Shown: piece after piece, positions 25,750-34,621 of the stretch
Layout: each line of letters begins with the position of its first letter
Position numbering within the stretch: position 1 is the first letter of the stretch
Assembly: GCF_014202505.1 (NCBI RefSeq)
Contig: NZ_JACHGW010000002.1
Location: 1,364,001 to 1,428,000 of the forward strand
Source: Armatimonas rosea
Lineage (GTDB): Bacteria > Armatimonadota > Armatimonadia > Armatimonadales > Armatimonadaceae
Direction of reading: 5' to 3'
Length of the DNA: 64,000 bases
Made by a program: the position numbers and the translations under genes
The notes under the pieces: model-generated
Seen by the model: the letters and a program-made list of their open reading frames with translations, nothing else
What the model was told of the DNA's origin: nothing
Databases searched by the model: none

Positions 25750-27453
25750 ATGCCATTCTCACGTCGAACCTTACTGCTCGGTGGTACCGGGCTTGCACTG
25801 GCGGGCTGTGGTGGGGGCGGGGACATCCCTGCACCGGGGCTCCTCATCCGCCTGCGCCCCCGTGTCGCCATCCGCTGGGCGGCGCGTAGCCGTGCGCTCA
25901 GTGGGCCCGCCAGCGCTCGGCTCGCGGAGATCTCGGTGCGCTCGCTGGTCCTCACTGAGCTAACCGCCTCGTTCTCAGCCTTTCGGGACTACGGAACCGC
26001 GGCGGAGCACACCAAGATCTACGAGCTCACGACCGATATCCCCGTGGGTCGGGTGGAGCTCACCGTGCGCTTCTACGACTACCTCGACTCCGACAATGGC
26101 GCGACCCGGACTCTCGTGGCGGTGGCCCAGCAGCAGGTGGAGCTCACCGCGCCCGATGGCCTCCTCCCGGATGTGGTGGTTGAGGGCCTGGTGGCATCGG
26201 TGACCCTGGCCCCAGGGCAGGTCTTTCCGGTGGGGAGCTACAGCAACCTGGCGCTCTCGGCGCGGGACCGTGCGGGCAACCTCCTGGCGCTCAGCCCCGG
26301 CTCGGTGGCGGTGGAGATCCTGGAGGGAAGTGGCACCGTGACGACCCTTACCCCCGCCAGTGCGCTGAGCTTTGGCATCCTCTATGGAGTCGCGGAGGGG
26401 ACGGCACGGGTGCGCGTGCGGGTCAACGACCAGCTCAGTGCGCCCGAGACTATCACGGTAAGCCGGGTGGTGCCTCTCGGCTCGGGGAGCTCGCTCACTG
26501 GCTTGAATACGTACCAATTGGTGTGGGATGCGCGGCGGCAGCGAATCTGGTTTGCCGACACCGCCACGTCGATCTCTAACACTCTCCAGAGCCTTGACCT
26601 TGCCACGCGCACGCTGAGCACGCCGTATGTGATCCAAGGGGGCGGGCTCTCGGACCTGGTTCTCACCCCCGATGGCAGCTCGGTCTATGCCTACGCCAGC
26701 GCGATCAACACGATCCTGCGGATCACCCTCAACGATGGCATTGTCCGTGAGCGGATTCTCCCGCCTGCCAATAGCCAGGGGAGCCGCCCGCTCTTTACGC
26801 CCCTCCCCGGTGCTCCGAATCGGGTCCTGGTCGGCTGGTTCAATGGGGACCCGGATGTCTGGGTCTACGACGGCGAGACGCCGCGGCCGATCTCTCTACG
26901 CGGGGTGCTCGCGACACCCGATACCTACATCACGCTCAATACCTTGTCCTGCAACGACGACGGAACAGTCGCCTTTATTGGGGGAGTCACTGATGGGCTC
27001 CGGGCAGAGATTGGGGCAGAGGGATTTGTGGGGAAGACTCAGAAAACCGCGAGTGGACGCTACAACCAGGGGCAGCTTGTCGATGGGTTTGGCCGGATCT
27101 ACGAGGCCACAACCGGAAAGCTCCTCAGCTCTCTCACGCCAAGCTACGGATCCAATCCTCTGCTGAAGGTCCTGGTCAACCACGCGTATCTCACGGTGAG
27201 CGATTTCTACAATGGGACAAACAGCACGAAGCTATCGGTGATCACTCCCGAGACACTCACCGAGCAGACATCCCTGACACTCCCGAGGCTCCTCCCCAAC
27301 TTCGCGGACTTCTCGACCCCCGTGAGTGTCAACGCCTCCGACATCCGCTCCGCGTGTAACTGGGGTGAGCATGGCCTTGCGCTCCTGCTGACCACCAACA
27401 ATGGCTCAGGTCTGCTACGGCTCCTCCTCTACGACACGGTTCCCGGTCTCTAG
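25750..27453 (+). CDS. Tat-exported lipoprotein with propeller-like repeats, copy 2
   Basis: 567 residues; tandem paralogue of the preceding gene. It shares the Tat lipoprotein start (MPFSRRTLLLGG...LAGCGGGG), the RTLVAVAQQQVEL and LPDVVVEGLVAS blocks, the AEGTARVRVRVNDQLSAPETITV Ig-like end, and YQLVWDARRQRIWFADT plus LVLTPDGSSVYAYAS blades. The copies are well diverged, so the duplication is old. Function unknown. Confidence 0.8.
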   Translation: MPFSRRTLLLGGTGLALAGCGGGGDIPAPGLLIRLRPRVAIRWAARSRALSGPASARLAEISVRSLVLTELTASFSAFRDYGTAAEHTKIYELTTDIPVGRVELTVRFYDYLDSDNGATRTLVAVAQQQVELTAPDGLLPDVVVEGLVASVTLAPGQVFPVGSYSNLALSARDRAGNLLALSPGSVAVEILEGSGTVTTLTPASALSFGILYGVAEGTARVRVRVNDQLSAPETITVSRVVPLGSGSSLTGLNTYQLVWDARRQRIWFADTATSISNTLQSLDLATRTLSTPYVIQGGGLSDLVLTPDGSSVYAYASAINTILRITLNDGIVRERILPPANSQGSRPLFTPLPGAPNRVLVGWFNGDPDVWVYDGETPRPISLRGVLATPDTYITLNTLSCNDDGTVAFIGGVTDGLRAEIGAEGFVGKTQKTASGRYNQGQLVDGFGRIYEATTGKLLSSLTPSYGSNPLLKVLVNHAYLTVSDFYNGTNSTKLSVITPETLTEQTSLTLPRLLPNFADFSTPVSVNASDIRSACNWGEHGLALLLTTNNGSGLLRLLLYDTVPGL

Positions 27454-27464
27454 GGCGAGGGGGG

Positions 27465-27470
27465 TACAAT
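27465..27470 (+). promoter_or_regulatory. -10 box, leaderless start for nadA
   Basis: TACAAT, then AGGCC, then ATG 27476. Spacing of 5 bases. Confidence 0.58.
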
Positions 27471-27475
27471 AGGCC

Positions 27476-28510
27476 ATGAAGAACCTGACCCTGGTGCGGG
27501 ACATGCACCAGTCCAACCCCTACGACCTGACCGCCCGCGCCGCTGCGATTGATCCGTCACTGGACCTCGTCGCCGAGATTCTCAAGCTCAAAAAAGAGAA
27601 AAACGCGGTGATCCTGGCGCACTACTACCAGGACTCCGAGCTCCAGGACCTCGCCGACTTCGTGGGGGACTCGCTCGCGCTGGCACAGGCCGCGGCCAAG
27701 ACCCAGGCGGACTGCATTGTCTTCTGCGGTGTCCACTTCATGGCCGAGACCGCCAAGATCCTCAATCCCACCAAGCCCGTCTACCTCCCCGACCTCGATG
27801 CCGGCTGCTCGCTCGCCGACCGCTGCCCCGCCGATGTCTACGCCGAGTGGCTCAAGCAGTACCCCGGGCACTATGTGGTCAACTACATCAACTCCTCGGC
27901 CGCGGTCAAGGCCATGAGCGATCTGATTGTCACCAGCAGCAACGCCGTGGCGCTCGTGGACATGATCCCCAAAGACCAGCCGATTGTCTTTGGCCCGGAT
28001 CGGCACTTGGGCAAGTGGGTCGAAAAACAAACCGGACGCGAGATGGTGCTCTGGCCGGGCTTCTGCATTGTCCATGAGCAGTTCAACGCCCGCCGCCTCG
28101 CCGCCTTGATGGCCGCCCACCCCGATGCCTGCGTGATCGCGCACCCCGAGTGCGAGGAGGCCGTGCTGGCGAAGGCGCACTTTATCGGCTCGACCCTGGC
28201 GCTGCTGAACTATGTCAAGACCCACCCCGAGCACAAGAAGTTCGTGGTCAACACCGAGGTTGGAATCCTCCACCAGATGGAAAAAGCCCGCCCCGATGCC
28301 GAGTTTGTCTGCGCCCCGCCCAACTCCGGCTGCACCTGTGCCACCTGCCCCTACATGCGCCTCAACACGCTGGAAAAACTCTACCTCTGCCTCAAAGACG
28401 GCCAGCCCGAGCTGCACATGGACGAGGACCTGCGCGTGAAATCCGAGGTTCCCCTACGCCGCATGCTAGAGTGGAGCGCCAAGATTCAGCCCGTCGCCCC
28501 AAATAAATAA
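27476..28510 (+). CDS. nadA: Quinolinate synthase A
   Basis: 344 residues. Condenses iminoaspartate with dihydroxyacetone phosphate to quinolinate in NAD synthesis, using a [4Fe-4S] cluster. Seen: VILAHYYQDSELQDLADFVGDSLALAQ, the three expected cluster cysteines (C84 in VFCGVHFMAET, one in AHPECEEAV, and one in the GCTCATCPYMRLN block), and NTEVGILHQM. nadB and nadC are not adjacent, so the pathway genes are dispersed. Probably transcribed alone from a leaderless promoter. Confidence 0.97.
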   Translation: MKNLTLVRDMHQSNPYDLTARAAAIDPSLDLVAEILKLKKEKNAVILAHYYQDSELQDLADFVGDSLALAQAAAKTQADCIVFCGVHFMAETAKILNPTKPVYLPDLDAGCSLADRCPADVYAEWLKQYPGHYVVNYINSSAAVKAMSDLIVTSSNAVALVDMIPKDQPIVFGPDRHLGKWVEKQTGREMVLWPGFCIVHEQFNARRLAALMAAHPDACVIAHPECEEAVLAKAHFIGSTLALLNYVKTHPEHKKFVVNTEVGILHQMEKARPDAEFVCAPPNSGCTCATCPYMRLNTLEKLYLCLKDGQPELHMDEDLRVKSEVPLRRMLEWSAKIQPVAPNK

Positions 28511-28520
28511 GAGACCGCCG

Positions 28521-29294
28521 ATGCTGAAATTCCATGAACACATGGTACTGGATCGCCACCCTGACGGGATCCATATTGCGCTGAGCGAGGGGCACAGCCG
28601 AGGTGGAATTTATCGGCTTGACTCTGGGGCGAAAGTCGCCGAGCTTGGTGAAGTGGAAGCCCTACGCTGGTTCGATAATGGAAATCAGTACCTGCTCGGG
28701 AAAGGCTGGGGAGATCGTACCTATGAACTCCACCAATGGCCTAGTGGGAACTTGACGGGTTCTGCAACACACCTGGCTGGCCTCGGCGAAGTGATAGCGG
28801 TCGTGATCTCACCGTCTGGCTGTGAGGCGGTGGGAGTCTGGCGCGACCAGACAGAGGCCGGCGTAGATTTTCTTCACTGGAGCAATGGGGGGCTACAAGA
28901 GCGTTCTGAGTTAAGTTATTATGGTTCGAACACGCTGGCGGAGTATCCCGTTTTCAGTTCAAATGGTTCTCATCTCGTTCTCTGTTTTTCGGGCACAATG
29001 GACAAACTTGCTTGGTGGAGCCATGACGAGGAAGACGACCCGTATGAGAGTATTTCTGAAGGGGGCACTTTTATCTGTGGCTTTATCATTATTGGGAACG
29101 TCCTCACTGGAAAGTATTGTGAACCTATTGAGATTGAAACGAAAATAGAGCCGGGATGGCAACCCGAGGAAGCAGTGATTGCAGAATGTGCCTTTGTTGG
29201 TGCCGCTATATTTTTGGATGCTTCAACCTTTGACGTGCCGCTTGGCAACGGAGAAGTGCGGCAGTTTTCGGTTGACGGCGACCTGCTACCATAA
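28521..29294 (+). CDS. Propeller-like protein of unknown function
   Basis: 257 residues, no signal peptide. Short repeats such as GIHIALSEGHSRGGIYRLDSG, QYLLGKGWGDRTYELHQWPSG and EVIAVVISPSGCEAVGVW suggest a small beta-propeller. Base composition is visibly more AT-rich than its neighbours, especially the 3' half, which hints at acquired DNA. The two next genes follow in the same direction. Not recognised. Confidence 0.65.
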   Translation: MLKFHEHMVLDRHPDGIHIALSEGHSRGGIYRLDSGAKVAELGEVEALRWFDNGNQYLLGKGWGDRTYELHQWPSGNLTGSATHLAGLGEVIAVVISPSGCEAVGVWRDQTEAGVDFLHWSNGGLQERSELSYYGSNTLAEYPVFSSNGSHLVLCFSGTMDKLAWWSHDEEDDPYESISEGGTFICGFIIIGNVLTGKYCEPIEIETKIEPGWQPEEAVIAECAFVGAAIFLDASTFDVPLGNGEVRQFSVDGDLLP

Positions 29295-29319
29295 GGCCAC
29301 TCAACATTAAGGAGAGACG

Positions 29320-29928
29320 ATGCAACTTACACTGCCTACCACGGTTCGTGGTTTCCATGATTACTACAAGCTCACCGCCAGCCCGCGTGATCTGGCGGAG
29401 GCATTTGGGTTTGGCTTTGTCGCGGAGAACCTCTCCCTTTCGGAAGCGCCGGAAGACTTGCCGTGGCTTGGTTCCCTTCAGAGCAAGCTGACCTATGCGG
29501 TCTCGCATCTTGATTTTGAGAGCGAGATGATGCGGCGGGAGTTTCTGATCGCGCCGGTGCTTTTTGAGGTTGCTCAGTATCTGAATGCCAACCTGCGCTC
29601 CGAGTACGGGATTCGGGTGAGCGACCAGCTCAAGGGCTCGCTCGACTACTATCTGCGTGCCAATCAAAATATCTGTGTTGTCGAAGCAAAGCAGGGAGAT
29701 CTGAGCCGAGGCTTCTCGCAGCTCTGTGCGGAGCTGATCGCGGTAGACCAGCAAGGGGACATGACCTCCAACGTGATCTATGGAGCGGTTTCCTTCGGCG
29801 ATCTCTGGCGCTTTGGACGGCTGGATCGTGCAGAGAAGCGCATCACACAAGACCTAGAGATTCTAGGAGTTCCTCGTGACACCGAGAGGCTGACGCGAGT
29901 GCTGATTGCAATCTTGCGGGATAGTTAG
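29320..29928 (+). CDS. PD-(D/E)XK nuclease-like protein, unknown
   Basis: 202 residues, cytosolic. The segment KGSLDYYLRANQNICVVEAKQGDLSRGFSQLCAEL has the spacing of a PD-(D/E)XK active site: an Asp at the end of one strand, then E-A-K in the next strand, followed by a helix with Gln. Family members include restriction enzymes, Holliday-junction resolvases and many defence nucleases. Strong ribosome site AAGGAGAG. It sits in a small AT-richer group between nadA and a prepilin gene, followed by an ankyrin protein. No methylase is adjacent. Confidence 0.65.
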   Translation: MQLTLPTTVRGFHDYYKLTASPRDLAEAFGFGFVAENLSLSEAPEDLPWLGSLQSKLTYAVSHLDFESEMMRREFLIAPVLFEVAQYLNANLRSEYGIRVSDQLKGSLDYYLRANQNICVVEAKQGDLSRGFSQLCAELIAVDQQGDMTSNVIYGAVSFGDLWRFGRLDRAEKRITQDLEILGVPRDTERLTRVLIAILRDS

Positions 29929-29938
29929 GGGCACTCCT

Positions 29939-30451
29939 GTGCGTCTTCCGCCACCTATAGATTGGGAAGCAAGGCTCCTGAGTGCGCTCCAAGGAGAGGA
30001 AGCTTCTCCTGTGGATTACTGGCGTCGGGGTTGTGATCTGTCGGTGCTCAATCGGTGGGAACGGACGGAATGGCTGCGTCATGCCATGCGCCACAACGAC
30101 GATGAAGCTTTTGACTACTTGCTGAGCCAAGGCTTTGCCAAGTATGCAAAATCGGGAGCAAGCTGCCTACTCTGGAGTGCCCTGATGCGTCCGGCATACA
30201 TTCGCAAACTGGTGGCGCACGGCTGCGATCCAAACTGCACCGAGAAATCGGGAAGGCCCATCTTGCATCGAGCATTGGATGATGGTTATCCTGAAATTAT
30301 AGGGGTGCTACTGGACTGCGGAGCCGATCCCAACCGAATGCACAAAAACTACCACCCACTTGATTGGGCAGACTCGTACTCAAGACCTTTACTCATGGCG
30401 GTAGGGGCCAAACCTGAGCTTGCTTTGGGACACTGGAGAGCGAGGATTTGA
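29939..30451 (+). CDS. Ankyrin-repeat protein
   Basis: 170 residues with at least three ankyrin-like units (NDDEAFDYLLSQGFAKYAKSG, AYIRKLVAHGCDPNCTEKSGRPILHRALD, DGYPEIIGVLLDCGADPNRMHKNYHPLDWA). I place the start at GTG 29939, 10 bases after the previous stop, with AGGGG before it; a TTG at 29906 inside the upstream gene is possible. Ankyrin proteins bind partners; beside a nuclease-like protein it could be an inhibitor or adaptor, which is inference. Confidence 0.72.
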   Translation: MRLPPPIDWEARLLSALQGEEASPVDYWRRGCDLSVLNRWERTEWLRHAMRHNDDEAFDYLLSQGFAKYAKSGASCLLWSALMRPAYIRKLVAHGCDPNCTEKSGRPILHRALDDGYPEIIGVLLDCGADPNRMHKNYHPLDWADSYSRPLLMAVGAKPELALGHWRARI

Positions 30452-30467
30452 GGGGCTTGCTGGCTCC

Positions 30468-31136
30468 TCACTGTAGGTCGAAGAACTTATCGGTGGGGGT
30501 TTGGTTGGCGTAGAAGGCCTCGGGGCGCTGCCACTTGATGTGGCCGTCGGTCCACTGGATATTGACTCCCTTGCTGTGCACCGTGGCGGGGCGACCCCAG
30601 CAGGGGGTGGTCGGGTTGCTCGGGGGCAGCAGGTACTTGCCGTCGGGGCCGCAGAAGCTGGTGATGCTGGCTTGGGCATCGGTGAGCAGGACGGTCTCGG
30701 TGGGGGTGTTGATCTCCGCAAGCGCGACTCCGGCGGCGGTCTGGTAGTTGGAGAAGTCCAGCCTGATGCCCGTGAGGTAGACCGCGTTGTAGCCAAAGTG
30801 CGTGCTGGTCTTGCCGTTGGAGTCGGTCTTGGGGATGAGGCTGCTGGGGCAGAGGCTGATCTGGGCGTTCTTGGCGTAGGGGTCCAGAAGATCGTGCCAG
30901 TTCGAGTAAAACGGCGACGTGCTAGTCGGGTAGCCGATCAGGGGGAAGCGCTCGTCATAGTCCTGGACATACTGAAGCACCGCCAGCCCGAGCTGCCGCA
31001 GGTTACTCGCGCAGGAGGTCTGGCGCGCCTTCTCCCGAGCTTGGGCAAAGACCGGGAAGAGAATCGCTGCGAGAATCGCGATGATGGCGATCACAACCAG
31101 GAGCTCGATGAGGGTGAAACCGGAGCGGGGACGCAT
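30468..31136 (-). CDS. Prepilin-like protein with H-x-DG-type C-terminus (DUF1559-related)
   Basis: 222 residues. The N-terminus [34 protein letters not shown] is a type IV prepilin cleavage/methylation signal with its hydrophobic helix; the C-terminal [18 protein letters not shown] corresponds to the H-x-DG motif of DUF1559-type pseudopilins. Such proteins are processed by prepilin peptidase and assembled or displayed in the envelope, and are highly multiplied in Armatimonadota and Planctomycetes. It is divergent from the esterase gene, with its own -10 box six bases before the ATG. Confidence 0.93.
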   Translation of the reverse strand: MRPRSGFTLIELLVVIAIIAILAAILFPVFAQAREKARQTSCASNLRQLGLAVLQYVQDYDERFPLIGYPTSTSPFYSNWHDLLDPYAKNAQISLCPSSLIPKTDSNGKTSTHFGYNAVYLTGIRLDFSNYQTAAGVALAEINTPTETVLLTDAQASITSFCGPDGKYLLPPSNPTTPCWGRPATVHSKGVNIQWTDGHIKWQRPEAFYANQTPTDKFFDLQ

Positions 31137-31142
31137 GCCCGG

Positions 31143-31148
31143 ATTCTA
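31143..31148 (-). promoter_or_regulatory. -10 box for the prepilin gene, leaderless
   Basis: On the minus strand TAGAAT (31148-31143), then CCGGGC, then ATG 31136. Confidence 0.58.
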
Positions 31149-31161
31149 CCAGACTCGGTGC

Positions 31162-31167
31162 TACAAT
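31162..31167 (+). promoter_or_regulatory. -10 box for the esterase gene, leaderless
   Basis: TACAAT, then AGCCCC, then ATG 31174. It lies only 13 bases from the opposite-strand -10 box of the prepilin gene, so the whole divergent control region is 37 bases. Confidence 0.58.
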
Positions 31168-31173
31168 AGCCCC

Positions 31174-32481
31174 ATGAGGCAACAAAAAGACCCCGTCGCG
31201 GCGCGCTACGAGACCGGCCAGCGCCTGCGTCAGTTCGAGCTACTCTGGGAGACGGCGACTCCTGAGCAGAAGCGCCAGGTCCTGCCGCTGGTCAATCAGG
31301 CCGTGATGGGCTTCTTTGCGGGCGGCCCCGCCGCCAGTGCGAAACCTCTGGACCTGGCATCGGCCCAGCTCTTCCGGAGTAGTGAGAGTTTTCGACCGCA
31401 CCCGTGGGTTGCATCGCTGGCCGTCACCCCCTCAGTGCGGCTCCTAGACAGTGGAGCCAAGTTCGTCACTCTCACCCTCGCGTCGCTCTACGAGACCTCC
31501 GAGAAAGCTCCGGAAGCGGTCACGTTCACGGTTGGCCCGACGGGAGTCGTTTCAATACGATCATCGAGTGTAGTAGTGCAATCGCTCAAGGCACTCCCGC
31601 AGACCCTCACGTATCCTCTGGATAATTATCGTGGTGGCGAAGGCGAACCCTCCCTCAGTGTTGAGGTAGATGCTGGAGCCGACCCTCGCCGGAGTATTGG
31701 TAGCAGGTTGTTGAACCTGGCGCTCGTCAAAGATCTCGGTGTGCGACTGGCGGCACTGGAGAGTAGTAAAGAGCCGTCGGTGGTGCACCTGCGCGGGACC
31801 CTCAAAAAGCTTGCGGCGGGCGAGGCGCTGGAGACGGACTTTCCGGGGCTGAAGCTCCTGCGGGATGCCGAGGCGGCGGCGAAGAGTGCGCCGCTCTGGG
31901 GGAAGAAGCGCCCCGGGCAGTTCTGGCTGACGCTGGCCAAGGCCCCTGTGCGGCTGCTCGCCCCCAAGGCGGTAGCGTCCGGCAAGCCCCTGCCGCTGGT
32001 GATCGCGCTCCATGGGGCGGGCGGCTCGGAGAACATGTTCTTCGATACCTACGGCGCGGGCAAGCTCGTGCGGCTCTGTGAGGAGCGGGGCTGGCTCTTG
32101 CTGACCCTGCGAAACGGCGCGGGGCTGGGCCAGCTCCCCGAGCTTCTCGCCGAGCTCGGCACGCTCTACCCCTACGACCCCAAGCGTGTCTTTTTGACCG
32201 GGCACTCGATGGGGGCGGCGATGGCGGTGCAGGCGGCGCAGGCCAATCCCAAGCTCTTTGCCGCGGTTGCCGTGCTGGGCGGCGGTGGCGCGGTGCGCTC
32301 CGATCCCGGCACGCTCCCCCCGTTTCTGGTCGGGGCGGGCGAGGCGGACTTTGGCAAGCCCATGGCCCAGAGCCTCGCCAAGGCGCTCAAGATAGAGTGC
32401 AAGGTCTACCCCCACTGCGAGCACCTGACAGTGGTCCAAGACGCTCTGGGAGATGTTATCGCGTTCTTTGGCAAGCACTGA
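31174..32481 (+). CDS. Alpha/beta hydrolase (esterase/PHB-depolymerase-like)
   Basis: 435 residues, no signal peptide. The C-terminal 180 residues form an alpha/beta-hydrolase domain: oxyanion region LVIALHGAGGSENMFFDTYGAG, nucleophile elbow TGHSMGAAMA, and a late Asp/His (GAGEADFG, PHCEHLTVV). The N-terminal 250 residues are a helical/beta region of unknown role. It resembles the feruloyl-esterase/PHB-depolymerase group of peptidase-S9-like hydrolases; substrate unknown. A terminator follows. Confidence 0.82.
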   Translation: MRQQKDPVAARYETGQRLRQFELLWETATPEQKRQVLPLVNQAVMGFFAGGPAASAKPLDLASAQLFRSSESFRPHPWVASLAVTPSVRLLDSGAKFVTLTLASLYETSEKAPEAVTFTVGPTGVVSIRSSSVVVQSLKALPQTLTYPLDNYRGGEGEPSLSVEVDAGADPRRSIGSRLLNLALVKDLGVRLAALESSKEPSVVHLRGTLKKLAAGEALETDFPGLKLLRDAEAAAKSAPLWGKKRPGQFWLTLAKAPVRLLAPKAVASGKPLPLVIALHGAGGSENMFFDTYGAGKLVRLCEERGWLLLTLRNGAGLGQLPELLAELGTLYPYDPKRVFLTGHSMGAAMAVQAAQANPKLFAAVAVLGGGGAVRSDPGTLPPFLVGAGEADFGKPMAQSLAKALKIECKVYPHCEHLTVVQDALGDVIAFFGKH

Positions 32482-32504
32482 CCGTGGTAGAATAAAAAAA
32501 CGAT

Positions 32505-32541
32505 GCGCGACGGTTGAACTAGCAACCGCCGCGCGTTTTTT
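32505..32541 (+). terminator. Rho-independent terminator
   Basis: Stem GCGCG-A-CGGTTG / CAACCG-C-CGCGC (one A/C mismatch), loop AACTAG, then six T. It follows the esterase gene by 24 bases and lies 33 bases before the lysA start. Confidence 0.88.
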
Positions 32542-32573
32542 CACATCTTAGGGATCAAGGAATCAGAATCGGT

Positions 32574-33899
32574 ATGTTGCTGGGGACCCAGAAAATCAAC
32601 GCGCAGGGGCACTTAGAGATCGGGGGGTGCGACACACTCGCGCTGGCCGCGGAGTTTGGCACGCCCCTCTATGTCATGGACGAGGCCCTGGTTCGGGAGA
32701 ACTGCCGCCGCTTTACGCAGGTCTTCACCGACCGCTACCCGGGTGAGGTCGAGGTCTCGTTTGCGGGCAAGGCGTTTTTGACCATGGCGATGGTGCGCCT
32801 GGTGCAGCAAGAGGGCCTTGCGCTGGATGTTGCCTCGGGCGGCGAGCTCTACACCGCGCTCAAGGCGGGCTTCCCGGCGGAGAAGATCCTCTACCACGGC
32901 AACTTCAAGAGCGACGAAGAGCTCGCCATGGGAGTGGCTGCGGGGGTGGGGCGGTTTGTGGTGGACAACCCCTACGAGCTCAAGCGCCTCTCCGAGCTGG
33001 CGGCGGCGCAGGGCAAGACCCAGGCGATCTTGCTGCGTGTCACCCCGGGAATCGACCCCCACACCCACGCCAAGATCAGCACGGGCCAGGAAGACAGCAA
33101 GTTCGGGATCAGTGTGTCCTCCGGTCTGGCACTGGCGACTGTCCAAGAGGCGCTCTCCCTGCCCGGTATTGACTTCAAGGGAATTCACTGCCATATTGGG
33201 TCCCAGCTCCTCGACAGCCACACCCACGAAGACGCCGCCGAGATCATGGTGGGCTTTGTGGCCGCGATCCGCGAGGCGACCGGCTTTGTCTGCACCGACC
33301 TGGATATCGGAGGGGGGCTGGGGGTGCGCTACCTGCCTAGCCACAACCCGCCGAGCTATGAGGAGTTCGCCGACTCGGTGGTGAGCGCGGTGGTGGGGGC
33401 CCTGGAGAAGCACGCGCTTCCCTTCCCCCGCCTGATGCTGGAGCCGGGGCGTGCGCTGGTCGCGGAGGCGGGGACAACCCTCTACACGGTCGGGCCGATC
33501 AAGAAGATCGAGCTGGCCGAGCGCACCAAGACCTTTGTCTCCGTGGACGGCGGCCTCTCGGACAACCCACGCCCGGTGATGTACGATGCCCGCTACTCGG
33601 TCTTGGTGGCAGGGCGCGCCGCGCAGGCGACCGATACGACCGTGACGGTCTCCGGGAAGCACTGTGAGACCGACCTGCTCTTCCCCGAGCTCGCGCTGGG
33701 GGAGGTCCACTCCGGGGATATCCTCGCGGTGCAGACCACGGGTGCCTACAATCATGGTATGGCCAGTAACTACAACCGCTTCCGACGGCCCGCGGTGGTC
33801 TTTGTCCACGACGGACAGGCGGATGTGGTCTGGGAGCGGGAGAGCTACGACGACTTGCTGCGACAGGAGCGGCTCCCGCAGCGCTTTTTGGAGGAATAG
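32574..33899 (+). CDS. lysA: Diaminopimelate decarboxylase
   Basis: 441 residues; PLP enzyme that makes L-lysine from meso-diaminopimelate, the last step of the pathway. Seen: the PLP lysine in VSFAGKAFLT, GIHCHIGSQL, the phosphate-binding GGGLGVRY, LEPGRALVAEAG, and the C-terminal TGAYNHGMASNYNRF. First gene of a tight cluster with the M50 protease and trpS. ATG 32574 has no strong ribosome site. The leader contains the upstream terminator and a possible four-codon reading frame. Confidence 0.97.
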   Translation: MLLGTQKINAQGHLEIGGCDTLALAAEFGTPLYVMDEALVRENCRRFTQVFTDRYPGEVEVSFAGKAFLTMAMVRLVQQEGLALDVASGGELYTALKAGFPAEKILYHGNFKSDEELAMGVAAGVGRFVVDNPYELKRLSELAAAQGKTQAILLRVTPGIDPHTHAKISTGQEDSKFGISVSSGLALATVQEALSLPGIDFKGIHCHIGSQLLDSHTHEDAAEIMVGFVAAIREATGFVCTDLDIGGGLGVRYLPSHNPPSYEEFADSVVSAVVGALEKHALPFPRLMLEPGRALVAEAGTTLYTVGPIKKIELAERTKTFVSVDGGLSDNPRPVMYDARYSVLVAGRAAQATDTTVTVSGKHCETDLLFPELALGEVHSGDILAVQTTGAYNHGMASNYNRFRRPAVVFVHDGQADVVWERESYDDLLRQERLPQRFLEE

Positions 33900-33902
33900 A
33901 CA

Positions 33903-34610
33903 ATGAGAGAGTTTCTGCTGCACACCCTTCACTCAATGGGCATGGCCCAGCCTGCCCTTCCCTGGTGGTTCTGGCTGATGGTCCTGATCGGGATTATTAG
34001 CTCCACGACGGTCCATGAGTTCGGACATGCCTGGATGGCGACAAAGCTGGGCGACTCGGGGCCGCGTGAGCAAGGACGGCTGACACTCAATCCCTTTGCC
34101 CACTTCGATCCGCTTGGCTTTATCCTGATGTCGGTGACCACGCTCCTGGGGATGCCTCTGGGCTGGGGTAAGCCGGTCAAGACCGACCCCGATAAGTTCA
34201 CCGTGGTCGGACGGCGCGCCGGAATGGCGTTGGTGGCGATCGCGGGGCCGGTGATGAACCTGGTCTTTGCCACCTTCCTCTCGGTCATTGTCCGCCTTGC
34301 CTTTGGGGGCTACCTGGGCGGCTTCCCGGACTGGGCGATCTATGTCTTTGTGGGCATGATGATCGCGACCATGCTCAATATCCTGGTCTTTGCGGAGAAC
34401 CTGATCCCCGTGCACCCCATGGACGCGTCCCATGTGATCGCGGCGCTCCTGCCCGAGAACCTGAGCCGTGGCTACATCGCCTTTATGCAGAAGTACGGCT
34501 TCTTTGTTCTCTTGGGGCTCTCGTACTCCGGGGCGATTGGCTGGTTCCTCCTGCCAATTATCAAGTTCCTCTTCAACCTGCTGCTCCCCATGCTTCCGCC
34601 GGTGGACTAA
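33903..34610 (+). CDS. Site-2 protease family (M50) membrane metalloprotease
   Basis: 235 residues with about five membrane helices. Zinc motif HEFGH at residues 38-42 in the first long helix; AGPVMNLVFATF and the second metal motif NLIPVHPMDASHV, in which the usual LDG is MDA. This is the compact YfmF-independent S2P type found in many bacteria. Starts 3 bases after lysA with GGAGG inside the lysA end. It may cleave membrane-bound regulators; no anti-sigma factor is adjacent. Confidence 0.9.
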   Translation: MREFLLHTLHSMGMAQPALPWWFWLMVLIGIISSTTVHEFGHAWMATKLGDSGPREQGRLTLNPFAHFDPLGFILMSVTTLLGMPLGWGKPVKTDPDKFTVVGRRAGMALVAIAGPVMNLVFATFLSVIVRLAFGGYLGGFPDWAIYVFVGMMIATMLNILVFAENLIPVHPMDASHVIAALLPENLSRGYIAFMQKYGFFVLLGLSYSGAIGWFLLPIIKFLFNLLLPMLPPVD

Positions 34611-34621
34611 ATACGTACGAA

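Noticed and set aside
24590-25834. 414-codon minus-strand frame within the Tat lipoproteins
   Set aside because: Low-complexity Arg/His/Gly-rich translation typical of antisense GC-rich DNA; the plus-strand genes have signal peptides and homology to each other.
27557-28417. 286-codon frame antisense to nadA
   Set aside because: nadA is unmistakable on the plus strand; the antisense translation has no family features.
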